Below, piece after piece: positions 8,245 to 16,434 of a DNA stretch of 64,000 bases. The stretch is from CAYWPG01 sp964460035. Its GTDB lineage: Bacteria > Pseudomonadota > Gammaproteobacteria > Nitrococcales > AK92. The first letter of the stretch is position 1, and the number at the start of each line of letters is the position of its first letter. Location: contig CAYWPG010000017.1 in NCBI GenBank assembly GCA_964460035.1, positions 1-64,000 on the forward strand. The letters are read 5' to 3'. A program made the position numbers and the translations under genes. The notes below the pieces were generated by a model, which had not been told where the DNA came from, made no database searches, and saw nothing but the letters and a program-made list of their open reading frames with translations.

Positions 8245-10108
8245 GCTTCTTCAGGTGGATCAGCAGCAAAGAAACCGCAGCCGGCGTAACGCCGGGAATC
8301 CGGGACGCAAGTCCCAAGGTTGCAGGACGCTGCTTCTTGAACTTTTCACGCACCTCGGAAGACAAGCCAGGAACCTGGTCGTAATCCAGATCCTCGGGAA
8401 CCGCGACTGACTCGTAGCGCGCGGCGCGCTCGATTTCCTCGCGCTGGCGTTCCAGATAGCCGGCGTACTTGGCCTGGATCTCGACCTGCTCGGCCACCTT
8501 GGGATCGGCAACCGGCTCACCTGCCCCCGGCAACGTCATCAGGGCCGCGTACGTCACCTCCGGTCGGCGCAACAGCTCGCTCAAGCGATGCTCCCGGCGC
8601 AGCGGCGCTCCGAGAACGCGTTCGGCGTCAGCCGCAGGTACCTGCGCCGGGCGCAGCACGGTGTCGGCAAGACGCGCCTGCTCGCGCGCAATCGCCTCGC
8701 GTTTCTCCTCGAATAGCCGCCATTGCTCGTCATCGACTAGCCCTAAACGGCGACCGATCTCGGTCAGACGCAGATCGGCGTTGTCTTCTCTCAAGTGCAG
8801 ACGGTACTCAGCACGGCTGGTAAACATGCGGTACGGCTCCTGCGTACCTTGGGTGATCAGATCGTCGATCAATACGCCTATGTAGGCTTCGTCGCGGCGA
8901 GGAGTCCAAGGCTCGCGTTCCAGCACTTTGCAGGCGGCATTGAGGCCGGCGATAAGGCCCTGCGCGGCGGCTTCCTCATACCCGGTGGTGCCGTTGATCT
9001 GACCCGCGAAAAACAGGCCCTCGATGAAGCGCGTTTCCAGCGTAGGACGCAGATCGCGCGGATCAAAGAAATCGTATTCGATCGCGTAGCCCGGACGGGT
9101 GATATGGGCGTTCTCCAAGCCTTTGATCGAACGCACCAGCTCGTACTGAACATCGAACGGCAAGCTGGTCGAAATGCCGTTGGGGTAAACCTCGTGGGTC
9201 GTGAGCCCCTCGGGCTCCAGGAAAACCTGGTGTGAGGTCTTGTCGGCGAACCGCACGATCTTGTCCTCCACCGACGGGCAGTAGCGCGGCCCTATGCCTT
9301 CGATGACGCCGGTGTACATGGGTGAGCGGTCCATGCCGCCACGGATGATTTCGTGGGTGCGCTCGTTGGTGTAGGTAATGTGGCAAACGACCTGCGGCGG
9401 ATGGTCTTCAGGCCGCCCGCGGAACGAGAAGACTGGCACCGGATCGTCGCCCGGCTGAGTCTGTAGCTGGCTGTAGTCGATGGTGCGCCCGTCCAGCCGC
9501 GGCGGCGTGCCTGTTTTCAGACGTTCCACGTGGAAAGGTAATTCGCGCAAGCGCTTAGCGAGGGTGTTGGCGGGCTGGTCGCCCGCCCGGCCGCCCTGAT
9601 AGTTCGACAAGCCAATGTGGATGAGACCACCGAGGAAGGTTCCGACAGTGAGTACCACCGTAGGGGCGTAGAAGCGTAGCCCCATCTGTGTGACCACACC
9701 CTCTACTCGCTCGCCTACGACGATAAGGTCGTCGACGGCTTGCTGGAACAGGTAGAGGTTCGGTTGCGCTTCGATCGCAGTGCGTACGGCTTGTTTGTAG
9801 AGGACGCGGTCGGCTTGCGCACGGGTAGCGCGTACGGCCGGTCCTTTGCGGCTGTTGAGTATGCGGAACTGGATCCCGCTCTTGTCGATGGCACGCGCCA
9901 TCAGTCCGCCCAAGGCGTCGATTTCCTTGACGAGTTGCCCTTTTCCTATGCCGCCGATCGCCGGGTTGCAGCTCATCTGACCCAGAGTCTCGACGTTGTG
10001 TGTTAGCAGCAGTGTGGAACAGCCGATACGGGCAGCGGCGAGCGCGGCCTCGGTTCCGGCATGGCCGCCCCCGACGACGATGACGTCATAGCGTTGTGGG
10101 TAGTCCAT
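8219..10108 (-). CDS. mnmG: tRNA uridine-5-carboxymethylaminomethyl synthesis enzyme MnmG
   Basis: This 629-residue FAD protein works with MnmE to build cmnm5 at the wobble uridine of tRNAs. The FAD-binding GGGHAGTEAALAAARIG is near the N-terminus, followed by CNPAIGGIGKGQLVKEID, and KTGTPPRLDGRTIDYSQ lies further in. The length is standard. A degenerate parS-like site is written into the codons for FHVE just before RLKTG. A CGGAGA ribosome-binding site lies before the ATG at 10108. Confidence 0.98.
   Translation of the reverse strand: MDYPQRYDVIVVGGGHAGTEAALAAARIGCSTLLLTHNVETLGQMSCNPAIGGIGKGQLVKEIDALGGLMARAIDKSGIQFRILNSRKGPAVRATRAQADRVLYKQAVRTAIEAQPNLYLFQQAVDDLIVVGERVEGVVTQMGLRFYAPTVVLTVGTFLGGLIHIGLSNYQGGRAGDQPANTLAKRLRELPFHVERLKTGTPPRLDGRTIDYSQLQTQPGDDPVPVFSFRGRPEDHPPQVVCHITYTNERTHEIIRGGMDRSPMYTGVIEGIGPRYCPSVEDKIVRFADKTSHQVFLEPEGLTTHEVYPNGISTSLPFDVQYELVRSIKGLENAHITRPGYAIEYDFFDPRDLRPTLETRFIEGLFFAGQINGTTGYEEAAAQGLIAGLNAACKVLEREPWTPRRDEAYIGVLIDDLITQGTQEPYRMFTSRAEYRLHLREDNADLRLTEIGRRLGLVDDEQWRLFEEKREAIAREQARLADTVLRPAQVPAADAERVLGAPLRREHRLSELLRRPEVTYAALMTLPGAGEPVADPKVAEQVEIQAKYAGYLERQREEIERAARYESVAVPEDLDYDQVPGLSSEVREKFKKQRPATLGLASRIPGVTPAAVSLLLIHLKKHGGVHRSA
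9522..9537. other. Degenerate parS-like site inside mnmG
   Basis: The 12-base core TTCCACGTGGAA is an exact palindrome and the whole site reads CGTTCCACGTGGAAAG, three mismatches from the 16-mer in recF. It encodes FHVE within MnmG. It lies 2 kb from parAB and beside the putative oriC. ParB binding is inference; the loss of the outer bases may weaken it. Confidence 0.5.
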
Positions 10109-10144
10109 TGCTTGGTCTCCGGGGCAAAGGGCACGGAACGCGGC

Positions 10145-10173
10145 AGTTTAAGCAGCTGTCGTGCGCTCTACAA
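10145..10173 (-). promoter_or_regulatory. Possible sigma70 promoter of mnmG-rsmG-parAB
   Basis: On the minus strand TTGTAG (10173-10168) is followed after 17 bases by TAAACT (10150-10145), about 36 bases before the mnmG start. Each box matches four of six consensus bases. Confidence 0.45.
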
Positions 10174-10267
10174 GGGCAACGGTCATGTGCCCGGTGCTGT
10201 GGCGGTTACTCTTCAATATCTTAATTCTTTATGTAGATAGATCCTTGTTGTTGCGTCGCGGCCGCCT

Positions 10268-10276
10268 TGTGGATAA
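10268..10276 (-). promoter_or_regulatory. DnaA box 1
   Basis: TTATCCACA on the minus strand, an exact match to the high-affinity DnaA-binding consensus. It borders the AT-rich part of the putative oriC. Confidence 0.8.
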
Positions 10277-10366
10277 GTTTTAAAACAAACGTAGGATCAA
10301 TGTCTTAGGGTGTTTTTGGTGGCGGCATATGTGGGCTAGCTTCGTTTGCATAGAAGATGAGAAAGT

Positions 10367-10375
10367 TGTGGATAA
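10367..10375 (-). promoter_or_regulatory. DnaA box 2
   Basis: TTATCCACA on the minus strand, an exact consensus match, 99 bases after box 1. Confidence 0.8.
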
Positions 10376-10413
10376 CTCAAGGGTCGGTAGTTTGCTCTCA
10401 CCTCTGACACAGG

Positions 10414-10422
10414 TTATCCACA
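10414..10422 (+). promoter_or_regulatory. DnaA box 3
   Basis: TTATCCACA on the plus strand, an exact consensus match. It faces the opposite way to boxes 1 and 2, so boxes 2 and 3 form a divergent pair. Confidence 0.8.
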
Positions 10423-10920
10423 GGTGGCGGGCAGCTTTTGAGGGCGATGTGCAACTGTGGGTTTCGCCGCCGGAGCAGCCTCGGGGAAGTCAGTGCCCAG
10501 GCTCGGGGGCGGCGTCGCTGAGCCTCCGCTGGCGTATTTGGGGCCGGCGTTGGTAGGGGCATATAGGCAATGAGGGCCTGCTCCGCCCTTTTGTGGATGT
10601 GTAGCGCGCTCTACGGCGATTTGAGGCGTGGAGAGGGGGTGCGAGGGGTGGGTGGGTACCCTAGCGCTGTACCGGGTCATGTGCGGACGCTGTGCGGAGC
10701 CGCAGGAACAGGCGCGCGGAAGGGTGACATCCTTCCCGCTACGTGGCCATAGGACTTCCGTAAAGAGCGTGTAGAAGCCTTTAGCGTGGCTGTGTCGTGC
10801 TATTGGAGCAGGCACGACAGGAGGGGGTATGGCCCAGTGTTGGCCAGCGGTACGGTCGAGCCGCGTGGGTCCAGCATCATGCCGGCGGCGTCTCGATGTG
10901 GCGGCGCAGACTCGAAGACG

Positions 10921-12267
10921 TTATTTGCCGATACAGAAGCTGGAGAAGATCCGGCCGAGGAGCTCGTCGCTGGTGACTTTGCCAGTGATCTCGCCCAGCG
11001 CGTCCTGCATTTCGCGCAGCTCTTCGGCGAGTAGCTCTCCTGCGCCCGCTTCCAGCTGGGCCTGAGCGAGCGCCAGGTGGGATGCGGCGCGATCCAGGGC
11101 ATCCAGGTGGCGGCGCCTGGCAATGAACCCGCCATCGCGTTCTTCGAACCCCATGCACCGTTTCAGATGCTCTCTCAGCTCGGTAAAGCCATCGCCGGTG
11201 CTGGCACTGAGGTAAATGCTGGAGCCGAGTTCGCCCTCGCTCTTGCCGGGTGCTCTGCCGGTTAGATCGATCTTATTGTGGATGACGGTAAGGCCCACGT
11301 TCGCAGGAAGTCGACTCGCCACCTCGCGCTCGGGGGCGCCGATGCCGATACGGTCGTCGACCACAAGCAGCACACGATCCGCCGCTTCTATAGCATTCCA
11401 TGCTCGGCGTATGCCCTCTTGTTCCACCGCGTCGGTAGTGTCGCGCAGCCCGGCGGTATCGATGACGTGCAGCGGCATCCCATCGATCTGAATGTGTTCG
11501 CGCAGTGTGTCGCGGGTAGTGCCCTCAATGTCGGTAACAATGGCCGCTTCGTAACCGGCGAGACGGTTCAAGAGGCTGGATTTGCCGGCATTCGGGCGTC
11601 CCGCTATGACAATGGTCATTCCATCCCTAAGGACTTGGCCGCGGCGTGCCTCCGCCTGCACCGATTCGAGGGCGTGAGCGATATGATCCAGACGCCGTGC
11701 TACTTCGCCATCACTGAGAAAGTCGATTTCTTCCTCGGGGAAGTCGATAGCGGATTCGACGTACATGCGCAGCTCGGTGAGCGCCTCTACCAGGGTGTGG
11801 ATGGCGGCGGAAAACTCGCCCTGCAGGGAACGCAGCGCGGCGCGGGCACCGGCCTCGGTGCTGGCAGCGATAAGGTCGGCGATGGCCTCTGCCTGAGCTA
11901 GATCGAGCTTGCCGTTGAGAAAGGCGCGTTCCGAGAACTCTCCCGGACGGGCCAGACGGGCACCGAGCTCGGTCAGACGGCGCAGCAGGCCGTCCATCAC
12001 GACCGGGCCACCGTGGCCCTGCAGTTCCAGCACGTCTTCGCCGGTAAAGGAGTTGGGCGCGGGGAAGTACAGGGCGATGCCCTCGTCGAGGACCTCGCCC
12101 TGGGCATTGCGAAAACGCGCGAAGGTCGCGTAGCGCGGCTGGGGTACTCGGCCGGTCAGCGCCTCGGCGAACTCCGCGGCCCGAGGGCCTGAGACACGAA
12201 CGATCCCCACCCCACCGCGGCCCGGTGGGGTGGCGACGGCACAGATGGTATCGGTGCCGCCGCGCAC
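10921..12267 (-). CDS. mnmE: tRNA modification GTPase MnmE
   Basis: This 448-residue GTPase is the partner of MnmG in wobble-uridine modification. It has the N-terminal tetrahydrofolate-binding domain, a G domain inserted in a helical domain (G1 GRPNAGKSSLLN, G2 EGTTRDTLRE, G3 DTAGLRDT, G4 NKIDL), and the essential C-terminal CIGK with its catalytic Cys. The start is GTG at 12267, three bases after the yidC stop, with AAGGG within the yidC end as a weak ribosome-binding site. Confidence 0.97.
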   Translation of the reverse strand: MRGGTDTICAVATPPGRGGVGIVRVSGPRAAEFAEALTGRVPQPRYATFARFRNAQGEVLDEGIALYFPAPNSFTGEDVLELQGHGGPVVMDGLLRRLTELGARLARPGEFSERAFLNGKLDLAQAEAIADLIAASTEAGARAALRSLQGEFSAAIHTLVEALTELRMYVESAIDFPEEEIDFLSDGEVARRLDHIAHALESVQAEARRGQVLRDGMTIVIAGRPNAGKSSLLNRLAGYEAAIVTDIEGTTRDTLREHIQIDGMPLHVIDTAGLRDTTDAVEQEGIRRAWNAIEAADRVLLVVDDRIGIGAPEREVASRLPANVGLTVIHNKIDLTGRAPGKSEGELGSSIYLSASTGDGFTELREHLKRCMGFEERDGGFIARRRHLDALDRAASHLALAQAQLEAGAGELLAEELREMQDALGEITGKVTSDELLGRIFSSFCIGK

Positions 12268-12270
12268 GCC

Positions 12271-13923
12271 TTAACCCTTGCGGCGTTCGTTCTTACCCGG
12301 CTCGGCATCGATGCGGCGGTTGATGAGCCACTGCTGGCCGATCGACAGGGTGTTGTTGACCACCCAGTACAGCACCAGACCGGCGGGGAAGAACAGGAAG
12401 AACACGGTGAAGACGATGGGCAGAACCATCATCACCTTTTGCTGGATAGGATCCAGCGGCGCCGGATTCAGCTTTTGCTGCGCCAACATGGATATACCCA
12501 TGAGAATGGGCAGCACGAAGTAGGGATCCCGCACCGAGAGGTCCTGGATCCACAGAATGAATGGCGCCTGGCGCAGCTCCACGCTCTCCAGCAATACCCA
12601 ATACAGTGCAATGAAGACGGGGATCTGGATCAGCACCGGCAGGCAGCCGGCCACCGGATTCACCTTCTCCTTTCTATAAAGCTCCATCAGCTCTTGGTTT
12701 AAGCGCTGGCGGTCGTCCCCGAAGCGCTCCTTGAGCTGCGCCATCTTCGGTTGCAGCTTGCGCATCTTCGCCATGGAGCGGCCGCTGGTCTCGGAGAGCG
12801 GGTAGAACAGCAGCTTGATGAGGAGCGTCAGCAGGATAATCGACCAACCCCAGTTGCCGACGATGCCGTGAATACTCTGTAGCAACCAGAACAACGGCTT
12901 GGCTATGAAGGTCAGGAAGCCGTAGTCCACCGTGAGCTCCAGGCCGGGAGCGATCTCCTTGAGGCGATGCTGTTCCTTCGGGCCCACGTAGAGCTGGTTG
13001 GTAAAGCGGGCCGACTCGCCGGGAGCGGCTGCCTGCAGCGGCGAGGACATGCCGAGAATGTACTGGTTGTTCGGCAGCGCACGGGTGTAAAACCGCTGCG
13101 TCTCATCGCGCGGCGGCACCCACGCGCCTAGGAAATAATGTTGGATCATCGCCGCCCAGCCATTCTGGACGTCACGTTCCAGTGGGCGGCTGTCCATGTC
13201 GCTGAAGGAGATCTTCTGGTAGCGATCTTCCTCGCTATAGATCACGCCGCCAGTGTACGTGTAGATGAAGAACATGCTCCGGCCGCCGGGATCGGGGCTG
13301 CGACGAAGCTGCACGTACTGAAACGCCTCCCATGGGGAGTCGCTCTGGTTGTCGACCTTGTGCTCGAGGTCGACGAGATAACTGTCGCGATGGAAGGTGT
13401 ACGTTTTGGTGACGGTCACCCCCTGCTCGTTGGTCCAGGTCAGCGGGACTTCCAGCCTGTCCTGGCCATCGGCGAGGCGATACTCTGACTGGGTGGCCGT
13501 GAAGTGCGCCTGGTGCGTCGGCGCCTCGCCCTCGGTCGCTTGAAGACCGGACTGCGCGACAAAGATCGGGTCGCGGCTGTCGGACATTAGCTGAAACGGC
13601 GTCGGGTCATCGGCGGTCAGCGCATAATCGAGCAGATTCACGCGTCGAATATCGCCGCCTATCGTGGAGATCTCGACTTCCAGCAGATCGGTCACCACCT
13701 TAATGGTATCGCCCACCGGCAGGCCGGCGGCCTGGGGCGAGGCGATGGCGTCAGGCGCGGTCGTCGGGCCGGGTGCTTCTCCTGGCAGAGCAGGCGGTGC
13801 GAGCGGCGCTTCCTCTGCGACGGGGGCCGGCGGCGGTTCGTGATAGTCGCGCTGCCATGCGCTCCACAGCAGAAGGCTCACAAATGCTAGAGCCAGGTAA
13901 AGAATCAGGCGTTGGTTTTCCAT
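12271..13923 (-). CDS. yidC: Membrane protein insertase YidC
   Basis: This 550-residue inner-membrane insertase places proteins such as subunits a and c of ATP synthase. It has an N-terminal signal-anchor helix (about residues 4-20), a Pro/Ala-rich linker, a large periplasmic beta domain and five C-terminal core membrane helices. The core includes the region PVAGCLPVLIQIPVFIALYW. The C-terminal tail is basic. Its ATG overlaps the yidD stop as TGATG. Confidence 0.97.
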   Translation of the reverse strand: MENQRLILYLALAFVSLLLWSAWQRDYHEPPPAPVAEEAPLAPPALPGEAPGPTTAPDAIASPQAAGLPVGDTIKVVTDLLEVEISTIGGDIRRVNLLDYALTADDPTPFQLMSDSRDPIFVAQSGLQATEGEAPTHQAHFTATQSEYRLADGQDRLEVPLTWTNEQGVTVTKTYTFHRDSYLVDLEHKVDNQSDSPWEAFQYVQLRRSPDPGGRSMFFIYTYTGGVIYSEEDRYQKISFSDMDSRPLERDVQNGWAAMIQHYFLGAWVPPRDETQRFYTRALPNNQYILGMSSPLQAAAPGESARFTNQLYVGPKEQHRLKEIAPGLELTVDYGFLTFIAKPLFWLLQSIHGIVGNWGWSIILLTLLIKLLFYPLSETSGRSMAKMRKLQPKMAQLKERFGDDRQRLNQELMELYRKEKVNPVAGCLPVLIQIPVFIALYWVLLESVELRQAPFILWIQDLSVRDPYFVLPILMGISMLAQQKLNPAPLDPIQQKVMMVLPIVFTVFFLFFPAGLVLYWVVNNTLSIGQQWLINRRIDAEPGKNERRKG

Positions 13924-14156
13924 CAGGATCTACCGAAAGGTGATTTGTCAGGAACCGGATCGAAGCCGCCGGGATGCAAAGGATGGCACTTGCATAGCCG
14001 ACGCGCTGCCAGGTAAGTCCCGGCTACTGCACCATGCCGTTGCAAGGCCTCTATGGCATAGCCGGAGCAGGAAGGATAAAAGCGGCAGCGTGGCCCGAGC
14101 AATGGGCTGATGAATAACTGGTACAGGCGCAACAGCGCAATCAGAACGTGGCGCAT
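13923..14156 (-). CDS. yidD: Membrane protein insertion efficiency factor YidD
   Basis: This 77-residue protein of the UPF0161 family helps YidC-dependent insertion. The conserved block GPRCRFYPSCSGYAIEAL with its Cys pair is present, followed by KCHPLHPGGFDPVP. It overlaps rnpA (TAATG) and yidC (TGATG) by one base each, so the three genes are translationally coupled. Confidence 0.95.
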   Translation of the reverse strand: MRHVLIALLRLYQLFISPLLGPRCRFYPSCSGYAIEALQRHGAVAGTYLAARRLCKCHPLHPGGFDPVPDKSPFGRS

Positions 14157-14542
14157 TACTTAGCCAATCGGTGCCAGGTGCGATCCAGCGATCGTCTGAG
14201 CTCCGCCGCCGAGGCGTCGCGTGCGCCTGGCTTGGCGAGGATAACTACATCCACGGCAGCGAGTTCGCTGCGGTGTTGCCGGAAACTTTCGCGAACGATC
14301 CGCTTAAGGCGATTGCGCGCGACAGCGGTTGGCACCGCTCGCCGCGCGATCGCAAGCCCCAGGCGGGCCGATGGCCCGTCGTTGGGTAATGCCAGTACGG
14401 TGAAGTAGCGGTCGCCTATACGCTTGGCGCCTGCGAATACGCGCTTGTACTCGGCCGGACGCGTCAGGCGTGCCTGCCGCGGGAAGCTGTAGCCGGCGGT
14501 AGAACCGCGGGGCGTACTCAACTCACGCGGAGAGGCGAGCAC
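14156..14542 (-). CDS. rnpA: Ribonuclease P protein component
   Basis: This protein of up to 128 residues supports the RNase P RNA in tRNA 5-prime processing. The family motif ARRAVPTAVARNRLKRIVRE is clear. The start is unusual: the best candidate is GTG at 14542, inside the last codons of rpmH, preceded by AAGGG at short spacing. The alternative is TTG at 14521, just past the rpmH stop and with no visible ribosome-binding site. Both give an N-terminal extension before FPRQARLTRPAEYKRV. Confidence 0.93.
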   Translation of the reverse strand: MLASPRELSTPRGSTAGYSFPRQARLTRPAEYKRVFAGAKRIGDRYFTVLALPNDGPSARLGLAIARRAVPTAVARNRLKRIVRESFRQHRSELAAVDVVILAKPGARDASAAELRRSLDRTWHRLAK

Positions 14543-14657
14543 GACCCTTGGCGCGGCGGCGGCTCAGTACCTTGCGACCGTTCTTGGTTGCCATGCGAGC
14601 GCGAAAGCCGTGGGTGCGCTTGCGCTTGATGACGCTGGGCTGAAAAGTCCTCTTCAT
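14523..14657 (-). CDS. rpmH: 50S ribosomal protein L34
   Basis: This is the 44-residue highly basic ribosomal protein, starting MKRTFQPSVIKRKRTHGFRA and ending in GRARLSA. It matches the family in length and nearly every position. A strong promoter lies 54 bases upstream. It is the first gene of rpmH-rnpA-yidD-yidC-mnmE and is divergent from dnaA. Confidence 0.97.
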   Translation of the reverse strand: MKRTFQPSVIKRKRTHGFRARMATKNGRKVLSRRRAKGRARLSA

Positions 14658-14710
14658 GACGGTATCCGTTAACAGAGAAGAGTTGATGGGGCGGAAAAAC
14701 TGAGCCGGCG

Positions 14711-14739
14711 AATGTACTAAGAATGATTAGGCAAGTCAA
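14711..14739 (-). promoter_or_regulatory. Predicted sigma70 promoter of rpmH
   Basis: On the minus strand TTGACT (14739-14734), 17 bases, then TACATT (14716-14711). It is the strongest promoter in the dnaA-rpmH gap and points to rpmH. No clear promoter for dnaA was found in the same gap. Confidence 0.7.
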
Positions 14740-14868
14740 TTTGCTCAGCAGTGTCGGCTATCCTACTGCCCGGGGGGCGTGTTGCGGAGGGTTCGCTAGA
14801 TTACGCTGTAGCGGAGGTATAGACTCCTGTCACACCCCCTTCGATGACCGAGCCGGAGTCCGTGTCTT

Positions 14869-16200
14869 GTGAACGAGTCTCTGTGGAAGAGCTGCCTGCG
14901 CCGGTTGGAGCGTGAAATCCCCGACCAGCAGTTGAACACCTGGATCCGCCCTCTGCAGGCCCAGGAGGAAGGGGACACCGTTCGCTTGTTCGCGCCCAAC
15001 CGCTTCGTACTGGATTGGGTCAAGGAGCATTTTGCGGAACGGATCCGCGAACTGCTCACCGCCGAGCGGCCGGACAACCCTCCCCGCCTGGTCTTGGAGA
15101 TCGGCAGCAGCCGGTCGGTGCGCGCGCCTGCCGTGGTGACATCCCGTCGCGCCGAGCAGCGGCCGGCGGCTAGGGCCTCGGAGAGCAACCTCAATCCGAA
15201 CTTCACCTTCGACGCTTTCGTGGAAGGCAAGTCCAATCAGCTTGCGCGTGCGGCGAGCATGCAGGTGGTGGAGAACCCTGGAGGCGCATATAACCCGTTG
15301 TTTATCTACGGGGGCGTGGGATTGGGTAAGACCCACCTGATGCACGCTGTGGGTAATCAGATGTTGCGCAACCGCCCGGATGCGCGCGTGTTGTATTTGC
15401 ATTCGGAGCGTTTTGTCGCCGACATGGTCAAGGCGCTTCAACATAACGCGATCAACGAATTCAAGCGTCACTACCGGTCGGTAGACGCCTTGCTTATCGA
15501 CGATATCCAGTTCTTTGCGGGCAAGGAGCGTTCGCAGGAGGAGTTCTTCCATACGTTCAACGCGTTGCTGGAGGGACATCAGCAGGTGATCATGACCTGC
15601 GATCGCTATCCGAAGGAAGTGAACGGCCTGGAAGAGCGCCTCAAGTCCCGTTTCGGCTGGGGCTTGACGGTGGCAATCGAGCCGCCGGAGCTGGAGACGC
15701 GAGTGGCCATTTTGATGAGCAAGGCCAGCAAGGAAGGCGTGGACTTGCCCGGAGACGTTGCATTTTTTATCGCCAAGCGTATCCGCTCGAACATTCGAGA
15801 GTTGGAAGGAGCGCTGCGGCGAGTTATCGCGAACGCGCATTTCACCGGTCAAGCCATCACGGTGGACTTTACCAAGGAAGCGCTGAGGGATCTGCTGGCG
15901 CTGCAGGATAAGCTGGTAACCATCGAGAACATCCAGAAGATGGTTGCCGAGTACTACAAGATCCGCGTGGCGGATCTGCTGTCCAAGCGACGGACCCGGT
16001 CCATTACCCGGCCAAGGCAAGTGGCTATGGCGCTGGCCAAGGAGTTGACCAATCACAGTTTGCCGGAGATCGGGGATGCGTTTGGCGGGCGCGATCACAC
16101 CACGGTGCTACATGCTTGTCGCAAGGTCGAGGAACTCAGAGAGACCGATAGCCGCATTAGCGACGACTATGCCATTTTATTGCGCACGCTTACGACATGA
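14869..16200 (+). CDS. dnaA: Chromosomal replication initiator DnaA
   Basis: This 443-residue AAA+ protein binds DnaA boxes and opens oriC. Domain I begins MNESLWKSCLRRLE; a short linker follows; the AAA+ domain has Walker A GGVGLGKTHLMHA and Walker B LLIDDIQF; domain IV has the DNA-binding signature GGRDHTTVLHACRKVEE. The start is GTG at 14869, in line with the E. coli N-terminus, with GGAG about ten bases upstream. It is a little shorter than E. coli DnaA because domain II is short. Confidence 0.98.
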   Translation: MNESLWKSCLRRLEREIPDQQLNTWIRPLQAQEEGDTVRLFAPNRFVLDWVKEHFAERIRELLTAERPDNPPRLVLEIGSSRSVRAPAVVTSRRAEQRPAARASESNLNPNFTFDAFVEGKSNQLARAASMQVVENPGGAYNPLFIYGGVGLGKTHLMHAVGNQMLRNRPDARVLYLHSERFVADMVKALQHNAINEFKRHYRSVDALLIDDIQFFAGKERSQEEFFHTFNALLEGHQQVIMTCDRYPKEVNGLEERLKSRFGWGLTVAIEPPELETRVAILMSKASKEGVDLPGDVAFFIAKRIRSNIRELEGALRRVIANAHFTGQAITVDFTKEALRDLLALQDKLVTIENIQKMVAEYYKIRVADLLSKRRTRSITRPRQVAMALAKELTNHSLPEIGDAFGGRDHTTVLHACRKVEELRETDSRISDDYAILLRTLTT

Positions 16201-16243
16201 CCCGCAGAACCTGTGCTAGGCTGTCGGTCGGCGTGCGGGGCGG

Positions 16244-16252
16244 TGTGTATAA
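16244..16252 (-). promoter_or_regulatory. Single DnaA box in the dnaA-dnaN gap
   Basis: TTATACACA on the minus strand fits the TTATNCACA consensus. It lies 44 bases after dnaA and about 140 bases before a short AT-rich stretch (16385-16420) leading into dnaN. It may serve DnaA regulation of dnaN. Confidence 0.5.
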
Positions 16253-16434
16253 GCCGCGTGTTTAGTAATTCAGCGTTTCTATGGCACGCCAGTGCAACCC
16301 CGAGCGTTGAGTTAAGCGGTAGGCGGTTGGACTGTAAAGGATTGTGTCAGCTGCCTCAGGGCGGCCGAAGGTCAGTAATTCGAATAAGCTCTTTTTAAGA
16401 ATATAAATCCTTATTAGCTATTGGACCTGAGCCG

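Larger units (their letters stand above)
10200..10610. other. Putative chromosomal replication origin (oriC)
   Basis: The 812-base gap between mnmG and mnmE carries no convincing gene. It contains three perfect DnaA boxes (10268-10276, 10367-10375 and 10414-10422), a weaker one at 10592-10600, and an AT-rich stretch at 10207-10245 plus 10276-10320 that could be the unwinding element. parAB and parS-like sites are close. The rpmH-dnaA gap, which is oriC in Pseudomonas, has no box. I infer that replication starts here. Confidence 0.75.

Noticed and set aside
10329..10815. Small frames inside the mnmG-mnmE gap
   Set aside because: No ribosome-binding sites, and the region holds DnaA boxes; it is better explained as oriC.
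14658..14868. rpmH-dnaA gap as oriC
   Set aside because: No DnaA box with fewer than two mismatches was found, unlike the mnmG-mnmE gap.
14830..16098. Minus-strand frame of 422 codons opposite dnaA
   Set aside because: Shadow of dnaA; no ribosome-binding site or homology.
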